A DNA stretch of 20,134 nucleotides from Frankiaceae bacterium (GTDB taxonomy: Bacteria; Actinomycetota; Actinomycetes; Mycobacteriales; SCTD01): assembly GCA_947479995.1 (NCBI GenBank), contig CANKBT010000014.1, positions 1 to 20,134 of the forward strand, written 5' to 3'. Below, one piece after another: positions 1-7,912 of the stretch. The notes under the pieces are model-generated. The model ran no database searches. It saw nothing but the letters and a program-made list of their open reading frames with translations, and was not told where the DNA came from. Position numbers and translations under genes: made by a program. The first letter of the stretch is position 1, and the number at the start of each line of letters is the position of its first letter.

Positions 1-30
1 CGCCGCACGTCTCGGCGGGCCGGCGCGTCG

Positions 31-2571
31 TCAGGCCCCGGCGGCCGCCGCGTCGGTCGCCCGCGCGCGCAGCGCCCGGGCCACGCCGTCGCGGCCCTCG
101 AGCACCAGGCGCCGCAGGGCGGGCGGCACGTCGCCCGCGAGGAACGCGTCGGTGCGGTCGAGCACGGCCTGCGACACCAGCAGCGCCGGGTAGAGGCCGA
201 TGACCACGCTCTGCGCCATCTCGGCCGTGCGGGTGCGCCACACCTCGGGCACGGCCTCGAAGTAGCGCTCGACGTAGGGCTCGAGCAGGTCGAGCTGCTC
301 GGGCTGCACGAAGCCGCCGAGGACGGCCGACTGCACGGCGTTCGGCAGGTCGGTGCCCTCGACCGCGAGGGCCCAGGCCTCCGCCTTGGCCTCGGCGGTC
401 GGCCGGGCGGCGCGGGCGGCGGCCGCGTGGCGCTCGCCGGCCGCGGTGCGGTCGCGGGCGTGCTCGGCCTCGACCTCGTCGAGGCCGGCCTCGCCCAGCA
501 CGACCAGGCGGTGCAGCAGCGCCCAGCGCAGGTCGGTGTCGACGTCGAGGCCGTCGAGCGCCGTGGAGCCGTCGAGCAGGCCGCGCAGCAGGGCGACGTG
601 CTCCGGCGACCCGCCGACCGAGGCCAGCGTGCGCGCGAAGGCCAGCTGCAGGTCGCTGCCCGGCTCCGCGCCGCGCAGGGCGGCGTGCGCGGCGTCGGCG
701 ATGAGGGCGCGGCCGGTCGGGGCCCACGCCGGGTCGCTGAACTGCGTGACGGCCGCCTGCGCCTGGCGCAGCAGCGACTGCACGACGCCGATGTCGCTCT
801 CGCGGCCGAGGCCCGCGAGCACGAGGGCGACGTAGTCGCGGGCGGCCAGCTCGCCGTCGCGCGTCATGTCCCACGCCGCCGACCAGCACAGGGCGCGGGG
901 GAGCGAGTCGGCGAAGTCGCCGACGTGCTCCACCAGCGTGGCGAGCGACGCCTCGTCGAGGCGGATCTTGGCGTACGCCAGGTCGTCGTCGTTGACGAGC
1001 ACGAGGTCCGGCCGCGGGCGGCCGACCAGCTCGGGCACCTCGGTGCGGGCGCCGACCACGTCGAGCTCGACGCGGTGCGTGCGCACCAGCCGGCCGTCGA
1101 CGAGGTCGTACAGGCCGACGGCCACGCGGTGCGAGCGCAGCGTCGGCCACTGCTCGGGCGCCTCCTGCGCGATCGCGAACGACGTGAAGGCGCCGCCGGC
1201 GTCGACCTCGAACGACGGGCGCAGCGTGTTGACGCCGGCCGTCTCCAGCCACTCGGCCGACCAGCCCGACAGGTCGCGGCCGGACGCCGCCTCCAGCTCG
1301 CCGAGCAGGTCGGCGAGCACGGTGTTGCCGTACTCGTGCTTGGCGAAGTAGGTGCGCACGCCGGCGAGGAAGGCGTCCTGCCCGACCCAGGCGACGAGCT
1401 GCTTGAGCACCGAGGCGCCCTTGGCGTACGTGATGCCGTCGAAGTTGACGCGCACGTCGTCCATGTCGCGGATGTCGGCGGCGACGGGGTGCGTCGACGG
1501 CAGCTGGTCCTGCCGGTAGGCCCACGTCTTCTCGGTGTTGGCGAAGGTCGTCCACGCGCTCGTCCAGCGCGTGTCGGTGGCCTGCGCGAGCACCGACATG
1601 TAGGTCGCGAAGCTCTCGTTGAGCCAGAGGTCGTCCCACCAGCGCATCGTCACGAGGTCGCCGAACCACATGTGCGCCATCTCGTGCAGCACCGTCTCGG
1701 CGCGGCGCTCGTAGGAGGCGTCGGTGACCTTGGAGCGGAAGACGTAGTCCTCGAGGAAGGTGACGGCGCCGGCGTTCTCCATCGCGCCCGCGTTGAACTC
1801 GGGGACGAACAGCTGGTCGTACTTGCCGAAGGGGTAGCGGTAGCCGAACACCCGGTGGAAGAAGTCGAAGCCCTGCTTGGTGACGAGGAACAGCTCCTCG
1901 GCGTCGAGGTGCTGCACGAGCGAGGCCCGGCAGTACAGCCCGAGCGGGATGCCGTCGTGCTCGTCGTGCACCGAGGCGTACGGCCCGGCGATCAGCGCGG
2001 TGATGTAGGTCGAGACGCGCGGCATGGTCTCGAAGACCCAGTGCCCGCCGTCCTGCGTCGACGCGCCGCCGGACACGCACACCCAGTCCTCCGGCGCGTC
2101 GACGGTCAGCGCGAACGTCGCCTTGAGGTCGGGCTGGTCGAAGCAGGCGTACATGCGGTGCGCGTCGTAGGTCTCGAACTGCGTGTAGAGGTAGACCGCG
2201 CCGTCGACCGGGTCGACGAAGCGGTGCAGGCCCTCGCCGGTGCGCATGTAGCGGCAGTCGGCGTCGACGACGAGCACGTTGTCGGCGGCGAGGCCCGTCA
2301 GCGGCAGCCGCTCGCCGTCGAAGCCGGCGGTGTCCAGCGGTGCGCCGTTGAGCGTCGCGGACCGGATGCCCGGGGCGGCCAGCTCGATGAAGGTCGAGGC
2401 GCCCGGCTCGGTGCAGGAGAAGCGCACGGTCGTCGTGGACCGGAAGGTGGTGCCCGGGTCCTGCTCCCGCAGGTCGAGCGCGACGTCGTAGGAGTCGACC
2501 CGCAGCAGGGCGGCGCGGGTGGCCGCCTCGTCGCGGGTGAGGTTGTTCGTGGTCGGGGTGTCCGTCTTCAC
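31..2571 (-). CDS. pepN: Aminopeptidase N (M1 family zinc metallopeptidase)
   Basis: The 846-residue product is a cytosolic M1 aminopeptidase that removes N-terminal residues from peptides, the last step in recycling peptides released by proteases such as ClpXP. The sequence shows the substrate-recognising GAMEN motif at 262-266. The zinc site HEMAH is at 296-300, with the third ligand Glu319 in WLNESFATY, giving the family's HEXXH-18-E spacing. The N-terminal beta domain, catalytic domain and long helical C-terminal domain (ERAP1_C type) are all present, and the length is normal for actinobacterial PepN. The start is GTG at 2571. No ribosome-binding site precedes it; a -10-like CAGGAT lies six bases upstream, so the mRNA may be leaderless. 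The gene is divergent from the nitroreductase homologue, with 38 bp between the start codons. The stop lies 30 bp inside the window edge. Family assignment is secure. Confidence 0.97.
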   Translation of the reverse strand: MKTDTPTTNNLTRDEAATRAALLRVDSYDVALDLREQDPGTTFRSTTTVRFSCTEPGASTFIELAAPGIRSATLNGAPLDTAGFDGERLPLTGLAADNVLVVDADCRYMRTGEGLHRFVDPVDGAVYLYTQFETYDAHRMYACFDQPDLKATFALTVDAPEDWVCVSGGASTQDGGHWVFETMPRVSTYITALIAGPYASVHDEHDGIPLGLYCRASLVQHLDAEELFLVTKQGFDFFHRVFGYRYPFGKYDQLFVPEFNAGAMENAGAVTFLEDYVFRSKVTDASYERRAETVLHEMAHMWFGDLVTMRWWDDLWLNESFATYMSVLAQATDTRWTSAWTTFANTEKTWAYRQDQLPSTHPVAADIRDMDDVRVNFDGITYAKGASVLKQLVAWVGQDAFLAGVRTYFAKHEYGNTVLADLLGELEAASGRDLSGWSAEWLETAGVNTLRPSFEVDAGGAFTSFAIAQEAPEQWPTLRSHRVAVGLYDLVDGRLVRTHRVELDVVGARTEVPELVGRPRPDLVLVNDDDLAYAKIRLDEASLATLVEHVGDFADSLPRALCWSAAWDMTRDGELAARDYVALVLAGLGRESDIGVVQSLLRQAQAAVTQFSDPAWAPTGRALIADAAHAALRGAEPGSDLQLAFARTLASVGGSPEHVALLRGLLDGSTALDGLDVDTDLRWALLHRLVVLGEAGLDEVEAEHARDRTAAGERHAAAARAARPTAEAKAEAWALAVEGTDLPNAVQSAVLGGFVQPEQLDLLEPYVERYFEAVPEVWRTRTAEMAQSVVIGLYPALLVSQAVLDRTDAFLAGDVPPALRRLVLEGRDGVARALRARATDAAAAGA

Positions 2572-2577
2572 GCGCCC

Positions 2578-2583
2578 ATCCTG
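2578..2583 (-). promoter_or_regulatory. Possible -10 element of pepN (leaderless)
   Basis: On the minus strand CAGGAT is followed by six bases and then the GTG start of pepN. The stretch closely resembles the valS upstream region, where TAGGAT is also followed by six bases and GTG. The first position deviates from the actinobacterial TANNNT consensus and no -35 is visible, so this rests mainly on the similarity to valS. Confidence 0.35.
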
Positions 2584-2596
2584 TCAGGGGCCGACC

Positions 2597-2602
2597 TAGA
2601 GT
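2597..2602 (+). promoter_or_regulatory. -10 element (TAGAGT) for a leaderless transcript
   Basis: TAGAGT ends seven bases before the ATG at 2610. This spacing puts transcription start at or next to the A of the start codon, the usual arrangement of leaderless actinobacterial genes. There is no Shine-Dalgarno sequence in between. No -35 hexamer is recognisable. Confidence 0.6.
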
Positions 2603-2609
2603 CGCGGGC

Positions 2610-3227
2610 ATGGCTGACACGACGGCAGTGGACTTCTGGTTCGACCCGCTCTGCCCCTTCGCGTGGGTCACCTCGCGCTGGGTGCTCGAGGTGGCGCAGG
2701 TGCGCGACGTCGAGGTGCGCTGGCACGTCATGAGCCTGGCGGTGCTCAACCGCGGCCGGGACCTGCCGGAGGAGTACCAGGAGATGATGGCCAAGGCGTG
2801 GGGCCCGGTGCGCGTCTGCATCGCCGCCCGCCAGCACACCGACGACCTGCTGCCGCTCTACACCGCGCTCGGCCACCGGCTGCACCCCGTCGACGAGGCC
2901 GACAGGGTCGAGCTCGACGACCCGGCGCTGCTCACCGGCGCGCTCGAGGAGGCCGGCCTGCCGGTCGAGCTCGCCGAGGCCGCGACGAGCACGGAGTTCG
3001 ACGAGGCGCTCGAGCGCGAGCACCACGAGGGCATGGACCCGGTCGGCATGGACGTCGGCACGCCGGTGCTGCACGTCGACGGCCGGGCGTTCTTCGGCCC
3101 CGTCCTCACCCGCATCCCGCGCGGCGAGGAGGCCGGCCGCATCTGGGACGGCACCCGCCTGCTCGCCGGCTACGAGTTCTTCTTCGAGCTCAAGCGGACG
3201 CGCACGGAGTCGCCCCGCTTCGACTGA
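2610..3227 (+). CDS. Mycothiol-dependent nitroreductase homologue (Rv2466c family, DsbA fold)
   Basis: The 205-residue protein matches the Rv2466c family along its whole length. It opens with DFWFDPLCP and continues with TSRWVLEVAQVRD, HVMSLAVLN, AWGPVRV, a GMDPVGMDVGTP segment, FFGPVLTRIPRGEEAG and a C-terminal FELKRTRTESPRFD. These are thioredoxin-fold DsbA/HCCA2-type proteins. The mycobacterial member is a mycothiol-dependent reductase that also reduces nitro-prodrugs. Here the active site reads Cys15-Pro-Phe-Ala18, whereas Rv2466c has CPWC as I remember it. The resolving cysteine is therefore missing, and the only other cysteine is Cys70. The cis-Pro loop (GTPVL) is intact. The start at 2610 is supported by the -10 element seven bases upstream and by the family N-terminus. 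Divergent from pepN, as in mycobacteria. Family membership is sure; the redox chemistry is uncertain because of the missing cysteine. Confidence 0.93.
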   Translation: MADTTAVDFWFDPLCPFAWVTSRWVLEVAQVRDVEVRWHVMSLAVLNRGRDLPEEYQEMMAKAWGPVRVCIAARQHTDDLLPLYTALGHRLHPVDEADRVELDDPALLTGALEEAGLPVELAEAATSTEFDEALEREHHEGMDPVGMDVGTPVLHVDGRAFFGPVLTRIPRGEEAGRIWDGTRLLAGYEFFFELKRTRTESPRFD

Positions 3228-3240
3228 CCGACTAGGTCGG
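3228..3240 (+). other. Small inverted repeat after the nitroreductase gene
   Basis: The bases CCGAC-TAG-GTCGG form a 5-bp perfect inverted repeat directly after the TGA stop. It is short and has no T-run, so a terminator role is only possible. The rest of the 65-bp gap to the next gene contains no recognisable promoter hexamer. Confidence 0.25.
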
Positions 3241-3292
3241 CGTAGTCCTCACGGGCCATGCGGTCGGCCTCGGCGCCGGTCGAGGCAGGGGT

Positions 3293-5938
3293 GTGGACCG
3301 GGAGCGCAGGCGCCGCCTGCTGGCGCTGGCGCTCGCCTTCTGCGCCTTCACCGCGGCGATGGTGCTGCGCCCGCTGCCCGCCGAGGCCGGCCAGGCGCTG
3401 TCGTGGGCGGTGCAGGCCGCCACCGTGCTCGCGGCGGCGGTGGTCATGCTGCGGCGGGCGCGCGCGGCGACCGCGGGCCTGCGGCGCGCGCGCCGCCTCA
3501 TCGCCCTCGCGCTGCTGTCGGGGGCGCTCGGCGGCGTGCTCGCCGTCGGGCACACCGCGCTCACCGGCGACCCGCCGCCCGTCCCGTCGTACGTCGACGC
3601 CGTGCACTTCGGCTTCCTGCCGCTCGCCGTGGCGGGCCTGCTCTGCTACCCCGTCTCGTCGCGCGCGGCGGGCTCGCGCGCCCGCGTGCTGCTCGACGGC
3701 GTCATCGCCGCCGCGAGCATCTGGTTCGTCGTCGACGTCGCGGTGCTGCAGCCCGCCGGCGTCGGGCAGGGCCTGCCGCCGCTGGCCGCCGCCGTGACGC
3801 TCGCCTACCCCGCGACCGACGTGCTCGTCATCGCCATGGCGGCCAGCGTGCTCACGCGCGCGGCCGCGCCGGCCCGCCGCGAGCTGTCGCTGCTCACCGC
3901 CGGCCTGGTGCTCTACGCCGGCTCCGACATCGCGTACGTCGCCCTGCTGGCCGCCGGGCGCTACCGCGCCGACAGCCTCGTCGGCGTCGCGGCCGAGGCG
4001 GGCCTGCTGCTCCTGCTGGCGGCGGCCCTCAGCCACCGGCCCGCACCGGCCGCCCCGCCGCGCACCCGCGCGTACGCCGCGCTGCCGTTCGTGCCGGCGG
4101 TGGCCGCCATCGCCGTCGCCGCGTGGACGGCGCTGCGCGGCGCCCCGCTGCGGGGCGCGCCGCTCGCGCTGGCCCTCGTCGTGGCGACCGCGCTCGTGCT
4201 GCGCCAGCTCGTCGGCACCCGCGACCAGCTCGCCCTCACCGAGCGGCTGCGGGCCCGCGAGGAGCTGTTCCGCTCGCTCGTCGTCGGCTCGGCCGACCTC
4301 ATCACGCTGCACGACCACGTCGGCCGGGTGCTCTACGCGAGCCCCGCGGTGGCGCGCGCGCTCGGCCTGCCCGAGAGCGAGCTCGACCGGCTGACGCTGC
4401 CCGACGCCGTGCACCCCGACGACCTCGACACCGTCGTCGCCGCCGGCCGCACGGTGCTCGCCGAGCCCGGGGGCAGCGTCGAGGTGCTGCTGCGCCTGCG
4501 CGGCGCCGAGGGGTGGCGCTGGCACGCCAGCCGGGTGCGCAACCTCGTGCACGACCCGAGCGTCGGCGGCATCGTCTGCAACACCCGCGACATGCACGAG
4601 CGGCACCTGCTCGAGCAGCAGGTCAGCCACGACGCGTACCACGACGCCCTCACCGGGCTCGGCAACCTCGCCCGCGCCCGGGCGCTGCTGCACGCCGTCG
4701 CCGACAGCGGCGCGCACGCGACCGCGGTGCTCGTCGACCTCGACGGCTTCAAGAGCGTCAACGACACGTACGGCCACGCGCAGGGCGACGCGCTGCTGTG
4801 CGCCGTCGCGGACCGGCTCCGCGACTGCGTGCGCGCCGACGACGAGGTCGTGCGCATCGGCGGCGACGAGTTCCTGCTCGTGCTCACCGGCGACGGCACC
4901 CGCGCCGACGGCGACGTCGTCGCGCGGCGCGTGCTCGACGCCCTGCGGGCGCCGGTGGTCGTGGCGGGCTGGCCCATGTCGGTCGGCGCGAGCCTGGGCC
5001 TCGCGCGCTCGAGCACGGCCGTGACGCCGGACGAGCTGCTGCGCAACGCCGACCTCGCGATGTACGCCGCGAAGGCGGCGGGCCGCGGGCGCGCCGCCTG
5101 GTACGAGCCGCACATGCACCAGTCGGCCGCGCTGCGCATGGCGGTGCAGCGCGGGCTGCGCCGCGCCCTCGACGAGGGCCACTTCGCGCTGCACTACCAG
5201 CCGATCGTGCGCCTGCCGCAGGGCGAGCTGGCGGGCCTCGAGGCGCTGCTGCGCTGGCAGGACCCGGACGGCGGCGGGGCCGGCCCCGACGTGTTCATCC
5301 CGGTCGCCGAGGAGTGCGGGCTCATGCCCGAGATCGACGCGTGGGTGCTGGAGCAGGCCTGCGCCGACGTCGCCGCCTGGCGGCGCGCCGGCCGCGCGGT
5401 GCCGACCGTGAGCGTCAACGTCTCGCGCACGCAGCTCACGCCCGCGCTGCCCGGCCTGGTCACCGCGACGCTCGCCCGGCACGGGCTGACGGGCGCGGCG
5501 CTGTGCGTGGAGGTCACCGAGAGCGCGGTCGTACCCGACCCGGCGGCGGCCCGCGCCGTGCTCGACGGCCTGCGGGCGGCCGGCGTGCGCATCGCCCTCG
5601 ACGACTTCGGCACCGGCCAGTCGTCGCTGTCGCAGCTGGCCCGGCTGCCGGTCGACACCGTCAAGGTGGACAAGTCCTTCGTGCTCGACTCCACCCGCGA
5701 CCCGATGGCGCTGCGCCTGCTCACCTCGATCGTCGGCGTCTGCCGCACGCTCGGGCTGCCGGTCGTCGCCGAGGGCGTCGAGCAGGCCGAGGTCGCCGAC
5801 GACCTCGCCGCCGCCGGCTGCGCGTACGCGCAGGGCTGGCACTTCGGCCGGCCCGCCCCGGCCGACCGCGTCGTGCTGCCGGCGCTGCCCGCGCTGCCGA
5901 CCGCGCGCGGCCCGGTCGAGGACGCGGTCACCGCCTAG
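3293..5938 (+). CDS. Membrane-bound PAS-GGDEF-EAL c-di-GMP signalling protein
   Basis: The 881-residue protein is a bifunctional-type cyclic-di-GMP enzyme. Residues about 9-305 hold some nine or ten hydrophobic segments and form an integral membrane sensor module. A PAS-like domain follows at about 325-440 (LFRSLVVGSADLITLHDHVG onward). The GGDEF domain starts near DALTGLGN (about 451) and carries an intact RIGGDEF with the signature at 523-527. The EAL domain has the EAL triplet at 650-652 (GLEALLRW), a VNVSRTQL segment, EVTES, DDFGTG at 770-775 and AEGVE ending at 830. Both diguanylate cyclase and phosphodiesterase sites look competent on these motifs. The start is GTG, with GAGG seven bases upstream. 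It lies in the same direction as the preceding gene and convergent, 9 bp apart, with the DUF429 gene. The ligand is unknown, and the net activity cannot be told from sequence. Confidence 0.95.
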   Translation: MDRERRRRLLALALAFCAFTAAMVLRPLPAEAGQALSWAVQAATVLAAAVVMLRRARAATAGLRRARRLIALALLSGALGGVLAVGHTALTGDPPPVPSYVDAVHFGFLPLAVAGLLCYPVSSRAAGSRARVLLDGVIAAASIWFVVDVAVLQPAGVGQGLPPLAAAVTLAYPATDVLVIAMAASVLTRAAAPARRELSLLTAGLVLYAGSDIAYVALLAAGRYRADSLVGVAAEAGLLLLLAAALSHRPAPAAPPRTRAYAALPFVPAVAAIAVAAWTALRGAPLRGAPLALALVVATALVLRQLVGTRDQLALTERLRAREELFRSLVVGSADLITLHDHVGRVLYASPAVARALGLPESELDRLTLPDAVHPDDLDTVVAAGRTVLAEPGGSVEVLLRLRGAEGWRWHASRVRNLVHDPSVGGIVCNTRDMHERHLLEQQVSHDAYHDALTGLGNLARARALLHAVADSGAHATAVLVDLDGFKSVNDTYGHAQGDALLCAVADRLRDCVRADDEVVRIGGDEFLLVLTGDGTRADGDVVARRVLDALRAPVVVAGWPMSVGASLGLARSSTAVTPDELLRNADLAMYAAKAAGRGRAAWYEPHMHQSAALRMAVQRGLRRALDEGHFALHYQPIVRLPQGELAGLEALLRWQDPDGGGAGPDVFIPVAEECGLMPEIDAWVLEQACADVAAWRRAGRAVPTVSVNVSRTQLTPALPGLVTATLARHGLTGAALCVEVTESAVVPDPAAARAVLDGLRAAGVRIALDDFGTGQSSLSQLARLPVDTVKVDKSFVLDSTRDPMALRLLTSIVGVCRTLGLPVVAEGVEQAEVADDLAAAGCAYAQGWHFGRPAPADRVVLPALPALPTARGPVEDAVTA

Positions 5939-5947
5939 GGGCGGCGC

Positions 5948-6622
5948 TCAGACGACGATGCGCATCGGCACGCCGAGCGCGTCGACCTCGCCGCCGAGCA
6001 CCTCCGCCTCGCCGCGCGCCCAGCGGCGCGCGGTCCACGCGCAGGCGAGCGCGTCGAGCGCGTCGTCGAGGCCCGCCACCGCCGGCGGGTCGTCCGGCAC
6101 CGGCCCGAGCGCGGCCTCCAGCGCGCGCAGCCGCAGCAGCGCGCCGGGCGCCGAGCGCTTGCGCGGCAGCACCCGGCCGGTCAGCGCCCGGAAGGACACC
6201 TCGGGGTGGCACTCGACGACGCGCGCGTGCACCGCCGGGCCCTGCTCGCGCAGCCGCGCGTCGACGTCGCGGATGCGCGCGACGAGCGCGAACGACTGCG
6301 CCGACAGGCTCGGCGCGTGCGGCCGGGCCGCGGCGTACGTCGCGTGCGCGAGCACCGCGCGGGGCGGCGCGGCGAAGACCGACGACGCGCCGCCGCCGCG
6401 CAGCCGCGCCCGCGCGGCGACGTCGCACGCGCGCGGGCCGGCGTCCGGCAGGCCGATCGGCACGTCGGCGGCGAGCACGTCGTCTCCGACCAGGGCGAGC
6501 AGCGCGCGGGCGCCGACGACCGCGTGCCAGCGCACCGCGCGGCCCCGCAGCTCGGCGACGACCCAGCCGTCGCCCGGGCACCCGTCGGCGCCCCAGACCC
6601 GCTCTGCGGCGCCCGCACCCAT
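5948..6622 (-). CDS. DUF429 family protein (predicted RNase H-fold nuclease)
   Basis: The 224-residue protein fits DUF429 (COG4923 type), predicted to have an RNase H-like fold and possible nuclease activity; no reaction is established to my knowledge. Visible family features are the N-terminal GADGCP (11-16) with a following GW, the acidic strand AADVPIGLP (51-59), SVFAAPPRAVL (81-91), the ECHPEVSF motif and the C-terminal DDALDALACAWTA helix. The acidic residues Asp13, Asp53, the Glu of ECHPE and the Asp residues of DDALD could form a metal site (inference). It starts with ATG at 6622, only 17 bp from the divergent rpiB start, with no clear ribosome-binding site. It is convergent with the GGDEF-EAL gene. 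Nothing in the context gives its role. Confidence 0.85.
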   Translation of the reverse strand: MGAGAAERVWGADGCPGDGWVVAELRGRAVRWHAVVGARALLALVGDDVLAADVPIGLPDAGPRACDVAARARLRGGGASSVFAAPPRAVLAHATYAAARPHAPSLSAQSFALVARIRDVDARLREQGPAVHARVVECHPEVSFRALTGRVLPRKRSAPGALLRLRALEAALGPVPDDPPAVAGLDDALDALACAWTARRWARGEAEVLGGEVDALGVPMRIVV

Positions 6623-6639
6623 GCGGGAGACTCGACCAC

Positions 6640-7113
<474 letters not shown>

Positions 7114-7114
7114 G

Positions 7115-7912
7115 GTGCCGGAGGGGCACACGATCCACCGGCTCGCCCGCGACCACCGCCCCCTGCTCGTCGGCCGCACCGTCTCGCTGTCCAGCCCGCA
7201 GGGCCGCTTCGCCACCGGCGCCGAGCTGCTCACCGGCCGCGTCGTCACCCGCATCGAGCCCTACGGCAAGCACCTGTTCTACGGCTTCGAGGGCGAGCAG
7301 CACCTGCACGTGCACCTCGGCCTGTACGGCAAGTGGGCCGGCGGCGTCGGGCCCGCGCCGGAGCCCCGCGGCGCGCTGCGCCTGCGCATGGTCGCCGGTG
7401 ACCACTGGCTCGACCTGCGCGGCCCGACCGCCTGCGAGGTGGTGGAGCCGCACGAGCGCGACGCCGTCGTCGCCCGGCTCGGGCCCGACCCGCTGCGCCG
7501 CGACGCCGACCCGGAGCGGGCGTGGGCGCGGCTGTCGCGGAGCCGCCGCACGGTCGGCGAGCTGCTCATGGACCAGGCCGTGCTCGCCGGCATCGGCAAC
7601 GTCTACCGCGCGGAGGTCCTCTACCGCGCGGGCGTCTCGCCGTTCCGCCCCGGGCGCGAGCTGGCGCGCGAGGAGTGGGACCCGATGTGGGTCGACCTCA
7701 GCGCGCTGCTGCGCGCCGGTGTCCGCGCCGGGCGCATCGTCACGACCGAGCGCGAGGACCGCGAGCGCCGCAGCGGCACCGCCCGGCGCGACGACGCGCA
7801 CTACGTCTACCGCCGCCACGGGCTGCCGTGCCGTCGCTGCGGCGCCGAGGTGCGCACGCAGGTGATGGCCGGCCGCAACCTGTTCTGGTGCCCGGTCTGC
7901 CAGGCGGTCTAG
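7115..7912 (+). CDS. Fpg/Nei family DNA glycosylase (Nei-type, Rv2464c-like)
   Basis: The 265-residue protein is a base-excision repair DNA glycosylase/AP lyase for oxidised bases. The start GTG is followed by Pro-Glu, giving the catalytic N-terminal Pro2 and Glu3 in PEGHTIHRL after removal of Met. Also visible are the YGKHL lysine loop, HVHLGLYGKW, the helix-two-turn-helix LLMDQAVLAGIGNVYRAEVL and the C-terminal zinc finger C239-x2-C242-x16-C259-x2-C262. The PEGH start and overall match point to the mycobacterial Rv2464c-like Nei group rather than MutM. The GTG lies one base after the rpiB TGA, with its GAGGTG region overlapping the stop, suggesting translational coupling. The 3' end overlaps the Eis-type gene by four bases at a shared CTAG. 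Exact substrate preference (5-hydroxycytosine, thymine glycol or others) cannot be read from the sequence. Confidence 0.94.
   Translation: MPEGHTIHRLARDHRPLLVGRTVSLSSPQGRFATGAELLTGRVVTRIEPYGKHLFYGFEGEQHLHVHLGLYGKWAGGVGPAPEPRGALRLRMVAGDHWLDLRGPTACEVVEPHERDAVVARLGPDPLRRDADPERAWARLSRSRRTVGELLMDQAVLAGIGNVYRAEVLYRAGVSPFRPGRELAREEWDPMWVDLSALLRAGVRAGRIVTTEREDRERRSGTARRDDAHYVYRRHGLPCRRCGAEVRTQVMAGRNLFWCPVCQAV

Noticed and set aside
427..2733. Long plus-strand open frame opposite pepN (768 codons).
   Set aside because: It is rich in Val, Arg and Gly with no domain, and is the expected shadow of a high-GC gene. The minus-strand frame carries GAMEN and HEXXH motifs.
3170..5842. Long minus-strand frame opposite the GGDEF-EAL gene (890 codons), including a plausible-looking ending that reads MAREDYADLVG near 3230-3260.
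   Set aside because: The composition is a repetitive Arg/Gly/Ala shadow. The short natural-looking tail lies in the gap between genes and could be a relic, but it is too short to support as a gene.
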